Assembly (NCBI GenBank): GCA_905221605.1
Contig: CAJNDS010002502.1
Location: 38,501 to 102,500 of the forward strand
Direction: 5' to 3'
Origin: Symbiodinium natans
Taxonomy: Eukaryota; Sar; Dinophyceae; Suessiales; Symbiodiniaceae
DNA: 64,000 bases
In this document: positions 51,771 to 60,787 of the stretch, piece after piece
Layout: every line of letters starts with the position of its first letter
Numbering within the stretch: the stretch's first letter is position 1
Program-made: the position numbers and the translations under genes
The notes under the pieces: model-generated
What the model saw: only the letters and a program-made list of their open reading frames with translations
Told to the model about the DNA's origin: nothing
The model's database searches: none

Positions 51771-52830
51771 GCTCGTGGTCCGGGCCCGGCAAGAAGAACT
51801 TCTTGTCGATGGTGCTGTTGAGATAGGCCACCATCTTTTTGCCCATTTTCACAGCCTCCCTTGCATTTCTCGTGACCAACGAGGACATCACTGCCATTGG
51901 GAATGCCAAATCCGGCCGCCCACGTTGGGAAGCCCACAACAGCTCTCCACACCGCTGCTGTGCCTCTTTCACCATGCTCGGATCCTGCTCATCCGTAGCG
52001 CCCCCTTCTGGGATTTCCCTCGCCATTGGCAGCTTGCTGAAGGACTTGACTTCCCGGCTTCGAACCAACTCCTGAAGGTAGCCCTGCTGACCCACACAGT
52101 AGGTCCCATCGTCCAGCATGCTAATCTCCAGGCCCAGAAACCGGACAGGTGGTTTTCCTCGCTCCACCATCTCACAGCCATTGGTCTCCCATTGACTGCC
52201 CAACCATCCGAAGAACCCTCGCAAGATGGAATCCGGCCCAGCCGCCAAGACGTCGTCCACATAGAAGACCACCAAGCCCGTCAAAGTCCACGTTCCAGGC
52301 TTCTCTTCCTTCAGGACCTTGTAGAGGTTGACGTCCGTCAAGCAGCCTTCCAACTTCACCGGCTTCCCATCATCGTCCTTCCACTTCGCAAGCCTTGCCT
52401 TTGAGTTGCGATGGTCCGTCCACCACTTTGGCGATTTCTTGAAACCATAGACTGCAGCGTCCACGACCCACAGCTCCCCCTCCTCGGCCAGGCCAGCTCT
52501 GATCGCTGCCCGGGGAGGCTCCATTGCATACCCACGACCCGCTGGTAGTGGTGCAGCCAAGAAGGCGTTCTTCACGTCATCCGTCCCAATGCTCCACTTG
52601 TTGGCACTGGCTTCAGCGACCACAATTCGAACTCCATCGATTGTAGCTCCTGCTGCATAAAGATCGCCCACCTCCAGGCCCTCATTGGCGAAGTTTCCAC
52701 AAGCCACCGCCCTCACTCGTCGTCGGTACTTCCCCTCCTCAGGCCTTGTGGGAGGCTTCACTGTGTACACGAGTTTGGACGGCACCACCCACTGAGTTTG
52801 GATCGGCCCGGAAACGTCTCGCATCTTCAC
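51307..52830 (-). CDS. Reverse transcriptase portion of pol
   Basis: Reads WVVPSKLVYTVKPPTRPEEG (fingers), TDDVKNAFLAAPLP with the first catalytic Asp, and VVFYVDDVLAAG with the YVDD active site at 52254-52265, then VRFLGLEI and GELLWASQRGRPDLAFP, all typical of copia RT. RNase H begins (VLFTDASFAPTAAQSYSGAV) and then the frame is lost near 51668. It is entered from the upstream frame near 52840 by a +1 shift. Codons beyond about 51668 in this frame are not real protein. Confidence 0.9.
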   Translation of the reverse strand: MKMRDVSGPIQTQWVVPSKLVYTVKPPTRPEEGKYRRRVRAVACGNFANEGLEVGDLYAAGATIDGVRIVVAEASANKWSIGTDDVKNAFLAAPLPAGRGYAMEPPRAAIRAGLAEEGELWVVDAAVYGFKKSPKWWTDHRNSKARLAKWKDDDGKPVKLEGCLTDVNLYKVLKEEKPGTWTLTGLVVFYVDDVLAAGPDSILRGFFGWLGSQWETNGCEMVERGKPPVRFLGLEISMLDDGTYCVGQQGYLQELVRSREVKSFSKLPMAREIPEGGATDEQDPSMVKEAQQRCGELLWASQRGRPDLAFPMAVMSSLVTRNAREAVKMGKKMVAYLNSTIDKKFFLPGPDHEHANDLVLFTDASFAPTAAQSYSGAVVFWRGHPILWKAITDRFVECRGGGDRGVRWGGFASSGEVGVGRLGTEASTDRSEGGFHSCDWSSDWGGIVEDETPQTPTSLDPGDDCHGPDRVGAPARTRTARRCFDKTSAPGEASGGLRRVEFARWAP

Positions 52831-55800
52831 CCCAAATCTTGTGGATAGCGTTCATGCCCACCATCGAGTCGACCTCCTTGGCCATAGGCTTCTTCCACTT
52901 TTCAATCGCCTCACTTGCCTCCTTCGGGTCAACGGTGTGCACAACCTGAAGCACCTCGTCCTCCTTCAAGTCGTTCAGCAACGCTTCAATCCCTGGGGTG
53001 TAAAGGCCTTCAGAGGTAGCCTTCCTAAGCATAGGCTCCATCCAGGATTCCTCTGGCTCGCCCAGCTCCTCAAACTCAACCTCCTCAAACAACATCATGT
53101 CGTCGACGATGAGCTTGTTCTCCCTCGCAGTTTCCACCCTCATTGGTGCCAAGCGAGGTTCACGATCATCTTGTCCAGGAGGGTCCCTACGTCCCATCCA
53201 TGGCAACGCCGGCAATGGTGCCTCTTCCACCACCAGGAGATACTCCACCCTTCCAAGGAACATGTTGTACACCTGGACGACCACCAGCTCCTCCCAGTCC
53301 AACGTGTTCTCAGGCGTGGGGTCCACCACCGGAAACTCCTGCACATCCATGATGGTGACCAAGTGCCTTCGGAATCCGTCCTCCGTGACCATGTAGACCT
53401 CAGGCTCAGTCTCCCAATCTTCCATGCTGTTGTACACCAACATTGGCACCACCTCATCTACGGTGTCATCCACGGGCAAAATCTCTCTCCACTGTCCGCG
53501 AAAGGCGTCAATCACCTCTTGCCCGCTGTGAACGTCCGCTTCCCATCGTTCGTACTCATCCTCTTGAAGCCTCACAAACCTGGTGATCAGTTCCATTCTT
53601 CGATTCACCGGCTGAAGTGGTAAGGCGTGAGGATTCGGTCCCGTGAACTTGTTCAAGCGAACCGAACTGCTGGGATCTCTCGGTTCCTGATCTCTCGATC
53701 TAGACCTCTCCCTTGGATTCACCGTGAAGGTGGTATTGTTGGACATGACTGCTCCTGCTCTCGCTGGACCTGCAGGAACCGTAGAAGCTGCCCCCCGTGG
53801 TGGCAGTTCTTGCAACGCTCGAGTCATCTCGGTCTCGTGGATGTACTCCTCCCGCGTGGCCTCAACCCAGCTCACGTAGAGATACTTGGTGTCTCGCCTA
53901 GACTCCACATAGTACCCAAAGATTGCCGAAGTACCACCGGGGCCATTCCACACCATGGTGACCGTCGCCATGTAGATCAACCGATACCGAGGTGATCCAA
54001 TCACCTGCTCGGTGACTCTCCTCTCCAGCACCGGCTCAGAATCCTCCGACAAGATGAGCTCCAAGCGATCCTTTTGCTTCCAGAACTGATAGGCCAGATC
54101 CTCCTTCCTAGCAGCCTGGAACACTTGCCTTTCAGTCGGCAATGAGTCCATTCGCCAATTCACCGTGAACGGCTCAACCTCATGCCCTTCCAAGTACGCT
54201 GCCAGGACGTTGACGTCAGTAGTCATTCGCATTGGTCTCAACCGAACCTGCTGCTGCCCGTCACCACCAGACCCAGTAGCATGTTGAGGTACTTGGAAGC
54301 CACGTTGATCTCCCGAATCGCCAGTCGTCTCCTCATCCAGGACTTCCTCCGCGGTGACGAAGCCCAAATCATTCAGCACCTCCTGCTCCTCACTCTTCAC
54401 TCGGTGAAAGTCCCTGATGGAGTATGCTGCCACCACTAGCCGATTGCCTTCCCACTCCTGGGTAGCGTGCCACTTCCTCGGAAGAAACACAATTGGTTGT
54501 CTCCCACCACCATCGTCCACAAACTCCTTGATGTGGCCCAACTTCTCCTTCAGCTTCACTGGGGTTTCACCTTCGGGCACTCCTTCAACCCACAAACCTC
54601 CCTTTGTGAACTGAGAAATTGGCACCAGGTACGATGGCTGATACTTGGAATTGTGGGAATCCCGATGCATCACCGTCTTCGAGTTCTTGAAGATCACGAA
54701 GGAATTCCACCTGCTGTCCAAGTGAGCAGTGTGGTTCTCGATGAAGCGATTGATCACCCTGGTGACATACGGGAACTTCCGGGTGTTGGCTCGAAGACCA
54801 CCAATGCCCCCCCGGATGAACGCCCCCGACGACCAGGCCTTCTCTTCCTCCATATCCTCACCTGGCCTTTCTTCGCACTTTCGAGGTGGAGGATCTCCTG
54901 GAAGTAGCTCGAACAGCTCCTCAACGATCTCCGACGTGATCTCCCACTCCTCGTACAAGACCTCGCGAGCAAACGCTTCAGCCTCCGAAACAGCATCGCC
55001 ACCATGCTGCTCTACTTCTTTCAACTCGCCAGACACTGCACGGGCCATACGCGGTGGACCCTTTCCAGTCAGGCGACGTCTCACAGAACCGTCCCCTCCT
55101 CGGCTCGGCTCATCCCCTTCATGGGGCGCTAAAGACTCGAAGACACCATCTCCAGGTTCAACTTCAGGAGGTCCCGGATCCACAAGGGCTGCCTTGGGCT
55201 TCACGTTCTTGGTATGCAAAAACGAGTCCTCTGCATACACCAGGTGACCATCGTCCACCGAGTTGCTCAAGCCCAGGTACACTCCCTCGACCCATCGAGG
55301 CTCAAACTCCCTTCGAACCGTTTTTCCTCCTGAGGCGAAAGCTCTCCGCTTCACCATCACCTTAGCTCCAAACGTCGTTGCCAGCTTTGACACCTGGGAC
55401 AACGCTTTGGCCCTTTGTTGTGCTGCCACCGCTTCAGCTGCACATGGCCAGAACTTCAGGTCCAACCTCGCCGATGCCAAGGCTGTCCTAGCTCTCTGCT
55501 TGATTGTCTTGATGGCTGCCTCAGCGCCACCATTTCCCTGAGGTATTCCGGGCACACTTGTAGTCACCCGAATCGCTTGACCATGCAGCCATTGCACCAA
55601 GCCCTTGTTGGTGAACTGTGCTGCCTTGTCCGAGTGGAAACGAAGAACAGGAAGGTTCAGGTTCCTGAGGTAGAGGACAATTCCCTGCACCATGCTGGCC
55701 ACAGTGCTTCCTTTGATGTCGGCCAGTCCATGTGCAAACAAGAGATTGGCTGCCTTCGGCGCCTTCACATCCTCCGGAATTTCCCTTGGCCTGGTCCCAA

Positions 55801-58800
55801 CCACTATCTCCTTATCAGGGTCTTCAGCCTGCTCTGGATCAGGTACAGGACCATCATCATCAGGAAGATCCGGCTCGTAGTCATCCCAGTCGATCCCCTC
55901 CTCTTCGACCAAACCAACACCACCTCCTTCGTCTTCGGCAAACGGATCTGCTTCACCCTCAGGCATCTCCACCTCAGGGTCATCCGCAGTCTCCTCCAGC
56001 TCGTTGGTGATGTAGGACTCCGGCAGAGTGTACTTCGCGACCAGCATGTAGCGAAGATTGCGGTTTCGCTCTTGGCGCCCCCTTCCATGTGGGTTTACCC
56101 CCAAGGTGCGGAAGGGGCCAGCGATATCGATGTTCAGGACAAACAAACTCGGGTGGGATACTCGCCGGTGCTGATGTCCTGTCGCACCGTACGTGGTGCG
56201 TTGCAAGCAGTCTCTTCGTGCCGGGTAGTGACCCGCTTTGACGTGGTCTCGCCACTGCTCCTGCGACATTGCTCTGAGGGTCGCAGGGTCCACGACAAAG
56301 TCACCCCGGGATACCACCTCCAACACCACTCGCTTCAATCCTGAGGCCAAACCACCATCTGAGACTTCTCTTCCCATTGGCTCCCCAGGTTGCACCCGCT
56401 TGTCCTTCAAGACCTCCATGTTGTAGTTGGTGATGATCTCGGTAGACCTCGTCACTGCCAATCCAAGTGCTCCTTGATCACAAAGCACCCGGTCCATTGC
56501 AGTCGCCACCAAGAACCTTTCCCCCAACCTCACTTGCTGCTGCCCATAGCTGTACTCACCCCAGTTCAGGTTTCGCTCTGGTCCCGACCACACAAAACCA
56601 GTCTTCTCCTCAGGGTGCTTCGACGCTAGCCTCGCCAAGCAGTACAGCAACTTCACCTGGGCAGACTTCACGAAGACGGCCTCATCCTGAGCAGGCCCAT
56701 GTGCCCCACCGGCCACAATGCATTTCAGCTTGCCCTTGACCGCAGCCCATAGCAAGGCCTGGTAGACATCCTGCTCAATGTTACCAGCCACCTTCAACAC
56801 CATACGTCCCTCCTGCTCCAAGACCTTCAGGAAGCCATCCTCGTTCTCATGGGCAGGAAGATGCAGGATCCACTCGGGCGCCTGCAAGAAGGACTTCTTG
56901 ACTCGTCGAGGAAGTGGAAGAGCCTTCAGGTAGTCCCAGCCTTTTGCTAGGTTCAGCTCCACACACAGCCTTGTCCTCAAAGCCTCAGGTAGCTCCCCAA
57001 ACACAGGCCCCATCAACGCCTTCCAGAGAGCATTCCTCGATCCTGAAGCCACGTAGTCGTCGAGATGCGTAGTCCACGGTGCAGTGTTAGCGCCCACCTT
57101 CAGGGCCTCCAACTTCATCTGCAAGGTTTGCACCTCATCCCGAAACTCTTGAAGCTTGGCGTTTTCCACCTGCTCAATGATCTTGTCCGCCTCTGCCATG
57201 GTGAGCTCCGGACATCCAGCCTTCACGCTGGTTCGCAGCACCCCAAGTGTTGGGTGCACAATCTTCAAGCCCTTTCGTCCCCAAGATATCTCGCAACCAG
57301 CACGAACGAGGTCTCCCATGGGCAACAAAGGCTGAGTCGTTGTAGACGGTGTGAGTATAGATCCCGCTGGCGTCTGGTAGAGCTGAGTCCTCTCGTTGTT
57401 GGCCAGCACCACACTCACCTGGTTTGCATCCTGAAGCTCATGAGGATCTCGAGGTTGTCGAAGAATGTTCGTAGCCCCAGAATCAATGAGCACCGTTGGC
57501 ACATCCAGCTCTGCCTTGAACATCCGAGGATCTCCTCCACGAGGTCGCACCACCACGTCTTCAACCCTCAAGGCTCTCAACCGAAGCTCATCCAGCTGCC
57601 TCTGGATCGATGCCAATCCTGGATGTCCACCTCCAGCTCCTTCTCCCACCAAAGACCTCAGAGCTTGCACTGCATCAGTCATCGCAGACTGGAGCTCAGG
57701 GTGGGGACTCGACGCTGAGGTTGTCGTGGACACCGGTGATGTCGGCTGTGGTTCAGGTTCCGACACCATGCTTCTAGCTGCAGGCTCCTCCTTCGCCCGG
57801 CTCTGTTGGCTGTGGCCTCCACCACCGCCCTTTCCACCAGTAGAACTCGAAGGTCTCGACGCCAAGGCCTTCGTTGGACAATCCGCCGCTATGTGTCCTT
57901 CACCTCCACATTCAAGGCACCGCCCACGCTTGGAGATCCCTTCGAAGGAGTGCTTGAAGCGACACGTTTTCCCTCGGCGACATCCTTCAGGACTTTTGGC
58001 GAACCACGGACAGATCTTCTGCTCGCCGTCCTTTCCTTTTCCAAAGGCTTCTTTTCCCTTGCCCTTTCCTTTGTCTCGCTCTCTGTCCTTGCCCTTGCCC
58101 TTGTCCCGATCCTTGTCCTTGTCGCGGTCTGTAGCCCCATCCTCCACCTGCATAGGCTTGGCCTTAGGCTCTGCACCACGACTGCTTCCCATCACCATCA
58201 CACCCGCCAGCGTCTCCATCTCCGCCTTGAGGTGCTGCTGGTACTGCATGACGGTGGCCAACGTCGGCGACGTGTCGACCATCAACGTGTTCTTGACCAG
58301 GGATGTCCTGAAAGCAGCGTCTGCATTCTTCTGCAGCACGCCCGCCACGATCACCGACAGCCCTCTAGCCAAGATCATCGGATCTGGGCAAGTGACAGCG
58401 ATACCTTGAGCTCGCTGCATCCATCTCTCCCACTGACGCAAGGCCCGCACTGCCTGCTCTGCATCTGCTGCCTTGGTAGTCTCCGTCAACGACTTCAGGA
58501 GGTGCAGCTTCTCCGACTCACCCCCCGGGCAGTACTGAACATACAGCCGGTAGACGATCTTCACCGCACTGCGAGTGCACTGCCTCGCCACCAAGTCCCT
58601 CCGGACTTCCGGTGCCAATGCTGCCAGCAACATCCCAGCAGCTCGGGCATTGACACGAGCGTACCGCCCGTCGTCCAAATCCATTCCAGAGGGCCCTTGC
58701 ATAGCCAACCTCTGGTAGGGCGTACTTGCCACCCACTTCGCGTAGTGCAACGAGACCTCACTCTTGACGGCCTCCCACCAAGCACCACTTCCATCACTGA

Positions 58801-60787
58801 GGTCTCGCATCGGCCCGTCAATCAGCTCCATCCAGTCTTGAATGACGACCGGGCTATCCTCAGCGCCAGGAGGATCCAATGCCGGCAAAGCTGCAATCCC
58901 AGGCTTCACCTGCTCCGGCTGACCCACCTTCTGGTTCATCATGTTCAGCTGTGCCTGCTGGAGCTGCTGGATACCTGCGGCCAGCATTCCAACCAGTCCC
59001 GGCTGATCTCCAATCCCTCCACCAAATGAGGAACCGCCCACATTTCCAGCCCCAGAACCAGCCGACTGGTTCGGGCCACGAGTTGCACTCCTTGGCAACT
59101 CCCCTGCACTTTGCGGTCCACCTCCATACGCTTGAGGACCTCCAGGTGCTTGAGGAGCTCCAGGAACTTGGCCAACTCCCGACACACCACCACTTCCAAT
59201 CTGCTGGTGCCCTCCAGGTAGCTGAAAACCTTGTGGAACTTGAGGAACGCCAGGTAGCTGAGGACCATGTGGACCACGTGGACCTCCCGTAACGCCAGGT
59301 AGCTGAGGACCTTGTAGACCTCCCGAACCACCATGTAGCTGAGGCCCTTGTAGACCTCCCGAAACACCAGGTAGCTGAGGACCTTGTGGACCTCCCGAAC
59401 CACCAGGAAGCTGAGGACCTTGCAGACCTCCCGAAACACCAGGTAGCTGAGGAGGACCTCCCAAACCACCAAGAAGCTGAGGCCCTTGTGAACCTCCCGA
59501 AACTCCATGTAGCTGAGGACCTTGAGGAACTTGAGGAACGCCAGCTCCAGAAAGACCACCTTGTGCTCGAGATGTCCCGTGAAGTGAGCTACCTCCTCCA
59601 TGAGGTACTCCGTGAAGTGGATCATCCCCTGGCACCTGAGGACCTCCTGGAACTCGACCAACTCCCGGCTCGGCCTCGCCCCCAGACTGTCTCCCAAAAC
59701 CAGCATTCATCAGCTCTTGTACCTGTCGTCGCAAAGCCACCACCTCGGTCTGCACCTGGTCTCTGCGATCCCTCATGTACTGTCCCAGCTGACGTTGCAC
59801 TTCAACCCGAATTTCTGACGATCCCGTAGACCCTTGCGACGTTTGCTCTCCATGAAGTAGAGGTCCACGAGAAGGCCAACTGTTCATTCTTTCCACCGCC
59901 CTCTGGTCGAACAACGCTGAGTGACCCCCACCTTCCACGTGCTGGGTCATCACCTGGAGCTCTTCCGGCGGGGAGAAATTCCAAGGCGATTGCCTGGCTG
60001 CCGACTGCGGTGTTGCTGCTGCGGCTGCTGCTCTGCTGCTGTGGCTGCGGGGCGTTCCCGGGGCCTGATTGGGTGTTAGTCCTAAAGACCCTAACATCCT
60101 ATCCCCTAAACCACCACCACCAGTCGTCGTCGCTCGCAGAAAGTCCGTCAGCCTTGTCATCCATCCATACGCGCCCGTTCCAGTCTGGACATACCTCATT
60201 TCCAGCCCAGTTGTACGCGACGCAGCTGTCGGCGAACCAGCATTTGCAGTGCCTTCCATGGCTGTCTGCACCATCTGCACTGCACCAAATCTTTCGGCTG
60301 CCACTGCAGTCTCCAAGCCACCATTGCTGGACTCCAAAACCCTAGGTTGCTCCACCACTGGCCAGTTGTCGTTGACCTGCTCCATTTCCAGGCCACCAGT
60401 AACACCAGGGTCTCCACTGCCCAGCACACCACTATTTGTCTGCCCATCGGCAACAGCAGGTGTACTCAGGTCTCCACCCTGAACCGGTCCCACAACAACT
60501 GCACCAGTTCCAATTGCACCAGCACCATCTGTACCAGCACCAACTGCACCAGTACTATCTGTACCAGCACCAACTGTCAAAGATCCGTAGTTCGGCCCAG
60601 CTGTCTCACCAACCAGCGTAGGGGAACTCAACAATCCAGCGGTTGCGCCCAGGCCGCTTGGGCTCATAACCTCAAGAGCGCGGGGCTCTTGAGGTCCAGC
60701 AAACGACATGGCAGCTTGGAGGCTTGTGCTTGGCTCTGGCTCGGCTTGTACTCCTGGTACGAACACCGCTTCACCACCAGAGGCCAC
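52739..60787 (-). CDS. Gag-protease-integrase-oxygenase-like polyprotein
   Basis: Open frame of 2682 codons. Likely starts are the ATGs at 60709 (inside the LTR) or 60667 (overlapping the primer-binding site); the first codon of the frame is GTG. Landmarks, numbered from 60787: Pro/Gly-rich tandem repeats (about 390-560); KDKDRDKGKGKDRERDKGKG basic tract; CCCH finger C926-C936-C942-H946; CCHC knuckle C957-C960-H965-C970; protease VLIDSGATN with D1102; integrase zinc region H1515, H1520, C1527 (the expected second Cys of CxxC is Arg); integrase DDE triad D1554, D1720, E1756 (D-x35-E) with an acidic insert of about 90 residues between the Asps; oxygenase-like domain about 1985-2125; then about 400 residues of linker and the N-terminal part of RT (to about 52840). 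The frame ends by frameshift, not at a natural stop. Confidence 0.9.
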   Translation of the reverse strand: MASGGEAVFVPGVQAEPEPSTSLQAAMSFAGPQEPRALEVMSPSGLGATAGLLSSPTLVGETAGPNYGSLTVGAGTDSTGAVGAGTDGAGAIGTGAVVVGPVQGGDLSTPAVADGQTNSGVLGSGDPGVTGGLEMEQVNDNWPVVEQPRVLESSNGGLETAVAAERFGAVQMVQTAMEGTANAGSPTAASRTTGLEMRYVQTGTGAYGWMTRLTDFLRATTTGGGGLGDRMLGSLGLTPNQAPGTPRSHSSRAAAAAATPQSAARQSPWNFSPPEELQVMTQHVEGGGHSALFDQRAVERMNSWPSRGPLLHGEQTSQGSTGSSEIRVEVQRQLGQYMRDRRDQVQTEVVALRRQVQELMNAGFGRQSGGEAEPGVGRVPGGPQVPGDDPLHGVPHGGGSSLHGTSRAQGGLSGAGVPQVPQGPQLHGVSGGSQGPQLLGGLGGPPQLPGVSGGLQGPQLPGGSGGPQGPQLPGVSGGLQGPQLHGGSGGLQGPQLPGVTGGPRGPHGPQLPGVPQVPQGFQLPGGHQQIGSGGVSGVGQVPGAPQAPGGPQAYGGGPQSAGELPRSATRGPNQSAGSGAGNVGGSSFGGGIGDQPGLVGMLAAGIQQLQQAQLNMMNQKVGQPEQVKPGIAALPALDPPGAEDSPVVIQDWMELIDGPMRDLSDGSGAWWEAVKSEVSLHYAKWVASTPYQRLAMQGPSGMDLDDGRYARVNARAAGMLLAALAPEVRRDLVARQCTRSAVKIVYRLYVQYCPGGESEKLHLLKSLTETTKAADAEQAVRALRQWERWMQRAQGIAVTCPDPMILARGLSVIVAGVLQKNADAAFRTSLVKNTLMVDTSPTLATVMQYQQHLKAEMETLAGVMVMGSSRGAEPKAKPMQVEDGATDRDKDKDRDKGKGKDRERDKGKGKGKEAFGKGKDGEQKICPWFAKSPEGCRRGKTCRFKHSFEGISKRGRCLECGGEGHIAADCPTKALASRPSSSTGGKGGGGGHSQQSRAKEEPAARSMVSEPEPQPTSPVSTTTSASSPHPELQSAMTDAVQALRSLVGEGAGGGHPGLASIQRQLDELRLRALRVEDVVVRPRGGDPRMFKAELDVPTVLIDSGATNILRQPRDPHELQDANQVSVVLANNERTQLYQTPAGSILTPSTTTQPLLPMGDLVRAGCEISWGRKGLKIVHPTLGVLRTSVKAGCPELTMAEADKIIEQVENAKLQEFRDEVQTLQMKLEALKVGANTAPWTTHLDDYVASGSRNALWKALMGPVFGELPEALRTRLCVELNLAKGWDYLKALPLPRRVKKSFLQAPEWILHLPAHENEDGFLKVLEQEGRMVLKVAGNIEQDVYQALLWAAVKGKLKCIVAGGAHGPAQDEAVFVKSAQVKLLYCLARLASKHPEEKTGFVWSGPERNLNWGEYSYGQQQVRLGERFLVATAMDRVLCDQGALGLAVTRSTEIITNYNMEVLKDKRVQPGEPMGREVSDGGLASGLKRVVLEVVSRGDFVVDPATLRAMSQEQWRDHVKAGHYPARRDCLQRTTYGATGHQHRRVSHPSLFVLNIDIAGPFRTLGVNPHGRGRQERNRNLRYMLVAKYTLPESYITNELEETADDPEVEMPEGEADPFAEDEGGGVGLVEEEGIDWDDYEPDLPDDDGPVPDPEQAEDPDKEIVVGTRPREIPEDVKAPKAANLLFAHGLADIKGSTVASMVQGIVLYLRNLNLPVLRFHSDKAAQFTNKGLVQWLHGQAIRVTTSVPGIPQGNGGAEAAIKTIKQRARTALASARLDLKFWPCAAEAVAAQQRAKALSQVSKLATTFGAKVMVKRRAFASGGKTVRREFEPRWVEGVYLGLSNSVDDGHLVYAEDSFLHTKNVKPKAALVDPGPPEVEPGDGVFESLAPHEGDEPSRGGDGSVRRRLTGKGPPRMARAVSGELKEVEQHGGDAVSEAEAFAREVLYEEWEITSEIVEELFELLPGDPPPRKCEERPGEDMEEEKAWSSGAFIRGGIGGLRANTRKFPYVTRVINRFIENHTAHLDSRWNSFVIFKNSKTVMHRDSHNSKYQPSYLVPISQFTKGGLWVEGVPEGETPVKLKEKLGHIKEFVDDGGGRQPIVFLPRKWHATQEWEGNRLVVAAYSIRDFHRVKSEEQEVLNDLGFVTAEEVLDEETTGDSGDQRGFQVPQHATGSGGDGQQQVRLRPMRMTTDVNVLAAYLEGHEVEPFTVNWRMDSLPTERQVFQAARKEDLAYQFWKQKDRLELILSEDSEPVLERRVTEQVIGSPRYRLIYMATVTMVWNGPGGTSAIFGYYVESRRDTKYLYVSWVEATREEYIHETEMTRALQELPPRGAASTVPAGPARAGAVMSNNTTFTVNPRERSRSRDQEPRDPSSSVRLNKFTGPNPHALPLQPVNRRMELITRFVRLQEDEYERWEADVHSGQEVIDAFRGQWREILPVDDTVDEVVPMLVYNSMEDWETEPEVYMVTEDGFRRHLVTIMDVQEFPVVDPTPENTLDWEELVVVQVYNMFLGRVEYLLVVEEAPLPALPWMGRRDPPGQDDREPRLAPMRVETARENKLIVDDMMLFEEVEFEELGEPEESWMEPMLRKATSEGLYTPGIEALLNDLKEDEVLQVVHTVDPKEASEAIEKWKKPMAKEVDSMVGMNAIHKIWGEDARRFRADPNSVGGAVQTRVHSEASHKA
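54412..54835 (-). other. 2OG-Fe(II) oxygenase-like domain inside the retrotransposon
   Basis: Residues about 1985-2125 of the polyprotein contain SFVIFKNSKTVMHRDSHNSK with an HxD pair (H2041, D2043), then LVPISQFTKGGLWVEG, then VFLPRKWHATQEWEGNRLVV with a distal His (H2107) and Arg nine residues on (R2116). H-x-D...H-x(8)-R in a beta-rich context is the iron and 2-oxoglutarate binding pattern of double-stranded beta-helix dioxygenases, including the AlkB and Tet/JBP groups. Substrate is unknown. Base modification is one possibility, since dinoflagellate DNA is rich in hydroxymethyluracil, but that is inference. Confidence 0.68.
57878..58012 (-). other. CCCH plus CCHC zinc-finger pair of Gag
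   Basis: C-x9-C-x5-C-x3-H followed after ten residues by C-x2-C-x4-H-x4-C (CLECGGEGHIAADC). The second is the retroviral zinc knuckle. The first is an RNA-binding CCCH finger not normally part of copia Gag. Confidence 0.85.
59190..59560 (-). repeat. Minisatellite inside gag, about 36-bp unit
   Basis: About ten imperfect units with the shared core CTGAGGACCTTG.AGACCTCC encode GGLQGPQLPGVSGG-type repeats. Copy number is likely variable between element copies. Confidence 0.85.
60656..60671 (-). promoter_or_regulatory. Primer-binding site complementary to the initiator tRNA-Met anticodon arm
   Basis: Directly after the 5' LTR the element reads GGTTATGAGCCCAAGC. Its complement, GCTTGGGCTCATAACC, has the CAT anticodon and the GGG...CC stem typical of initiator tRNA-Met. 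Drosophila copia also primes from an internal cut of initiator tRNA-Met (half-tRNA priming). Confidence 0.75.

Noticed and set aside
52841-60482. Many plus-strand ORFs of 60-407 codons inside the retrotransposon
   Set aside because: Antisense to a continuous, domain-bearing pol frame and without domains of their own.
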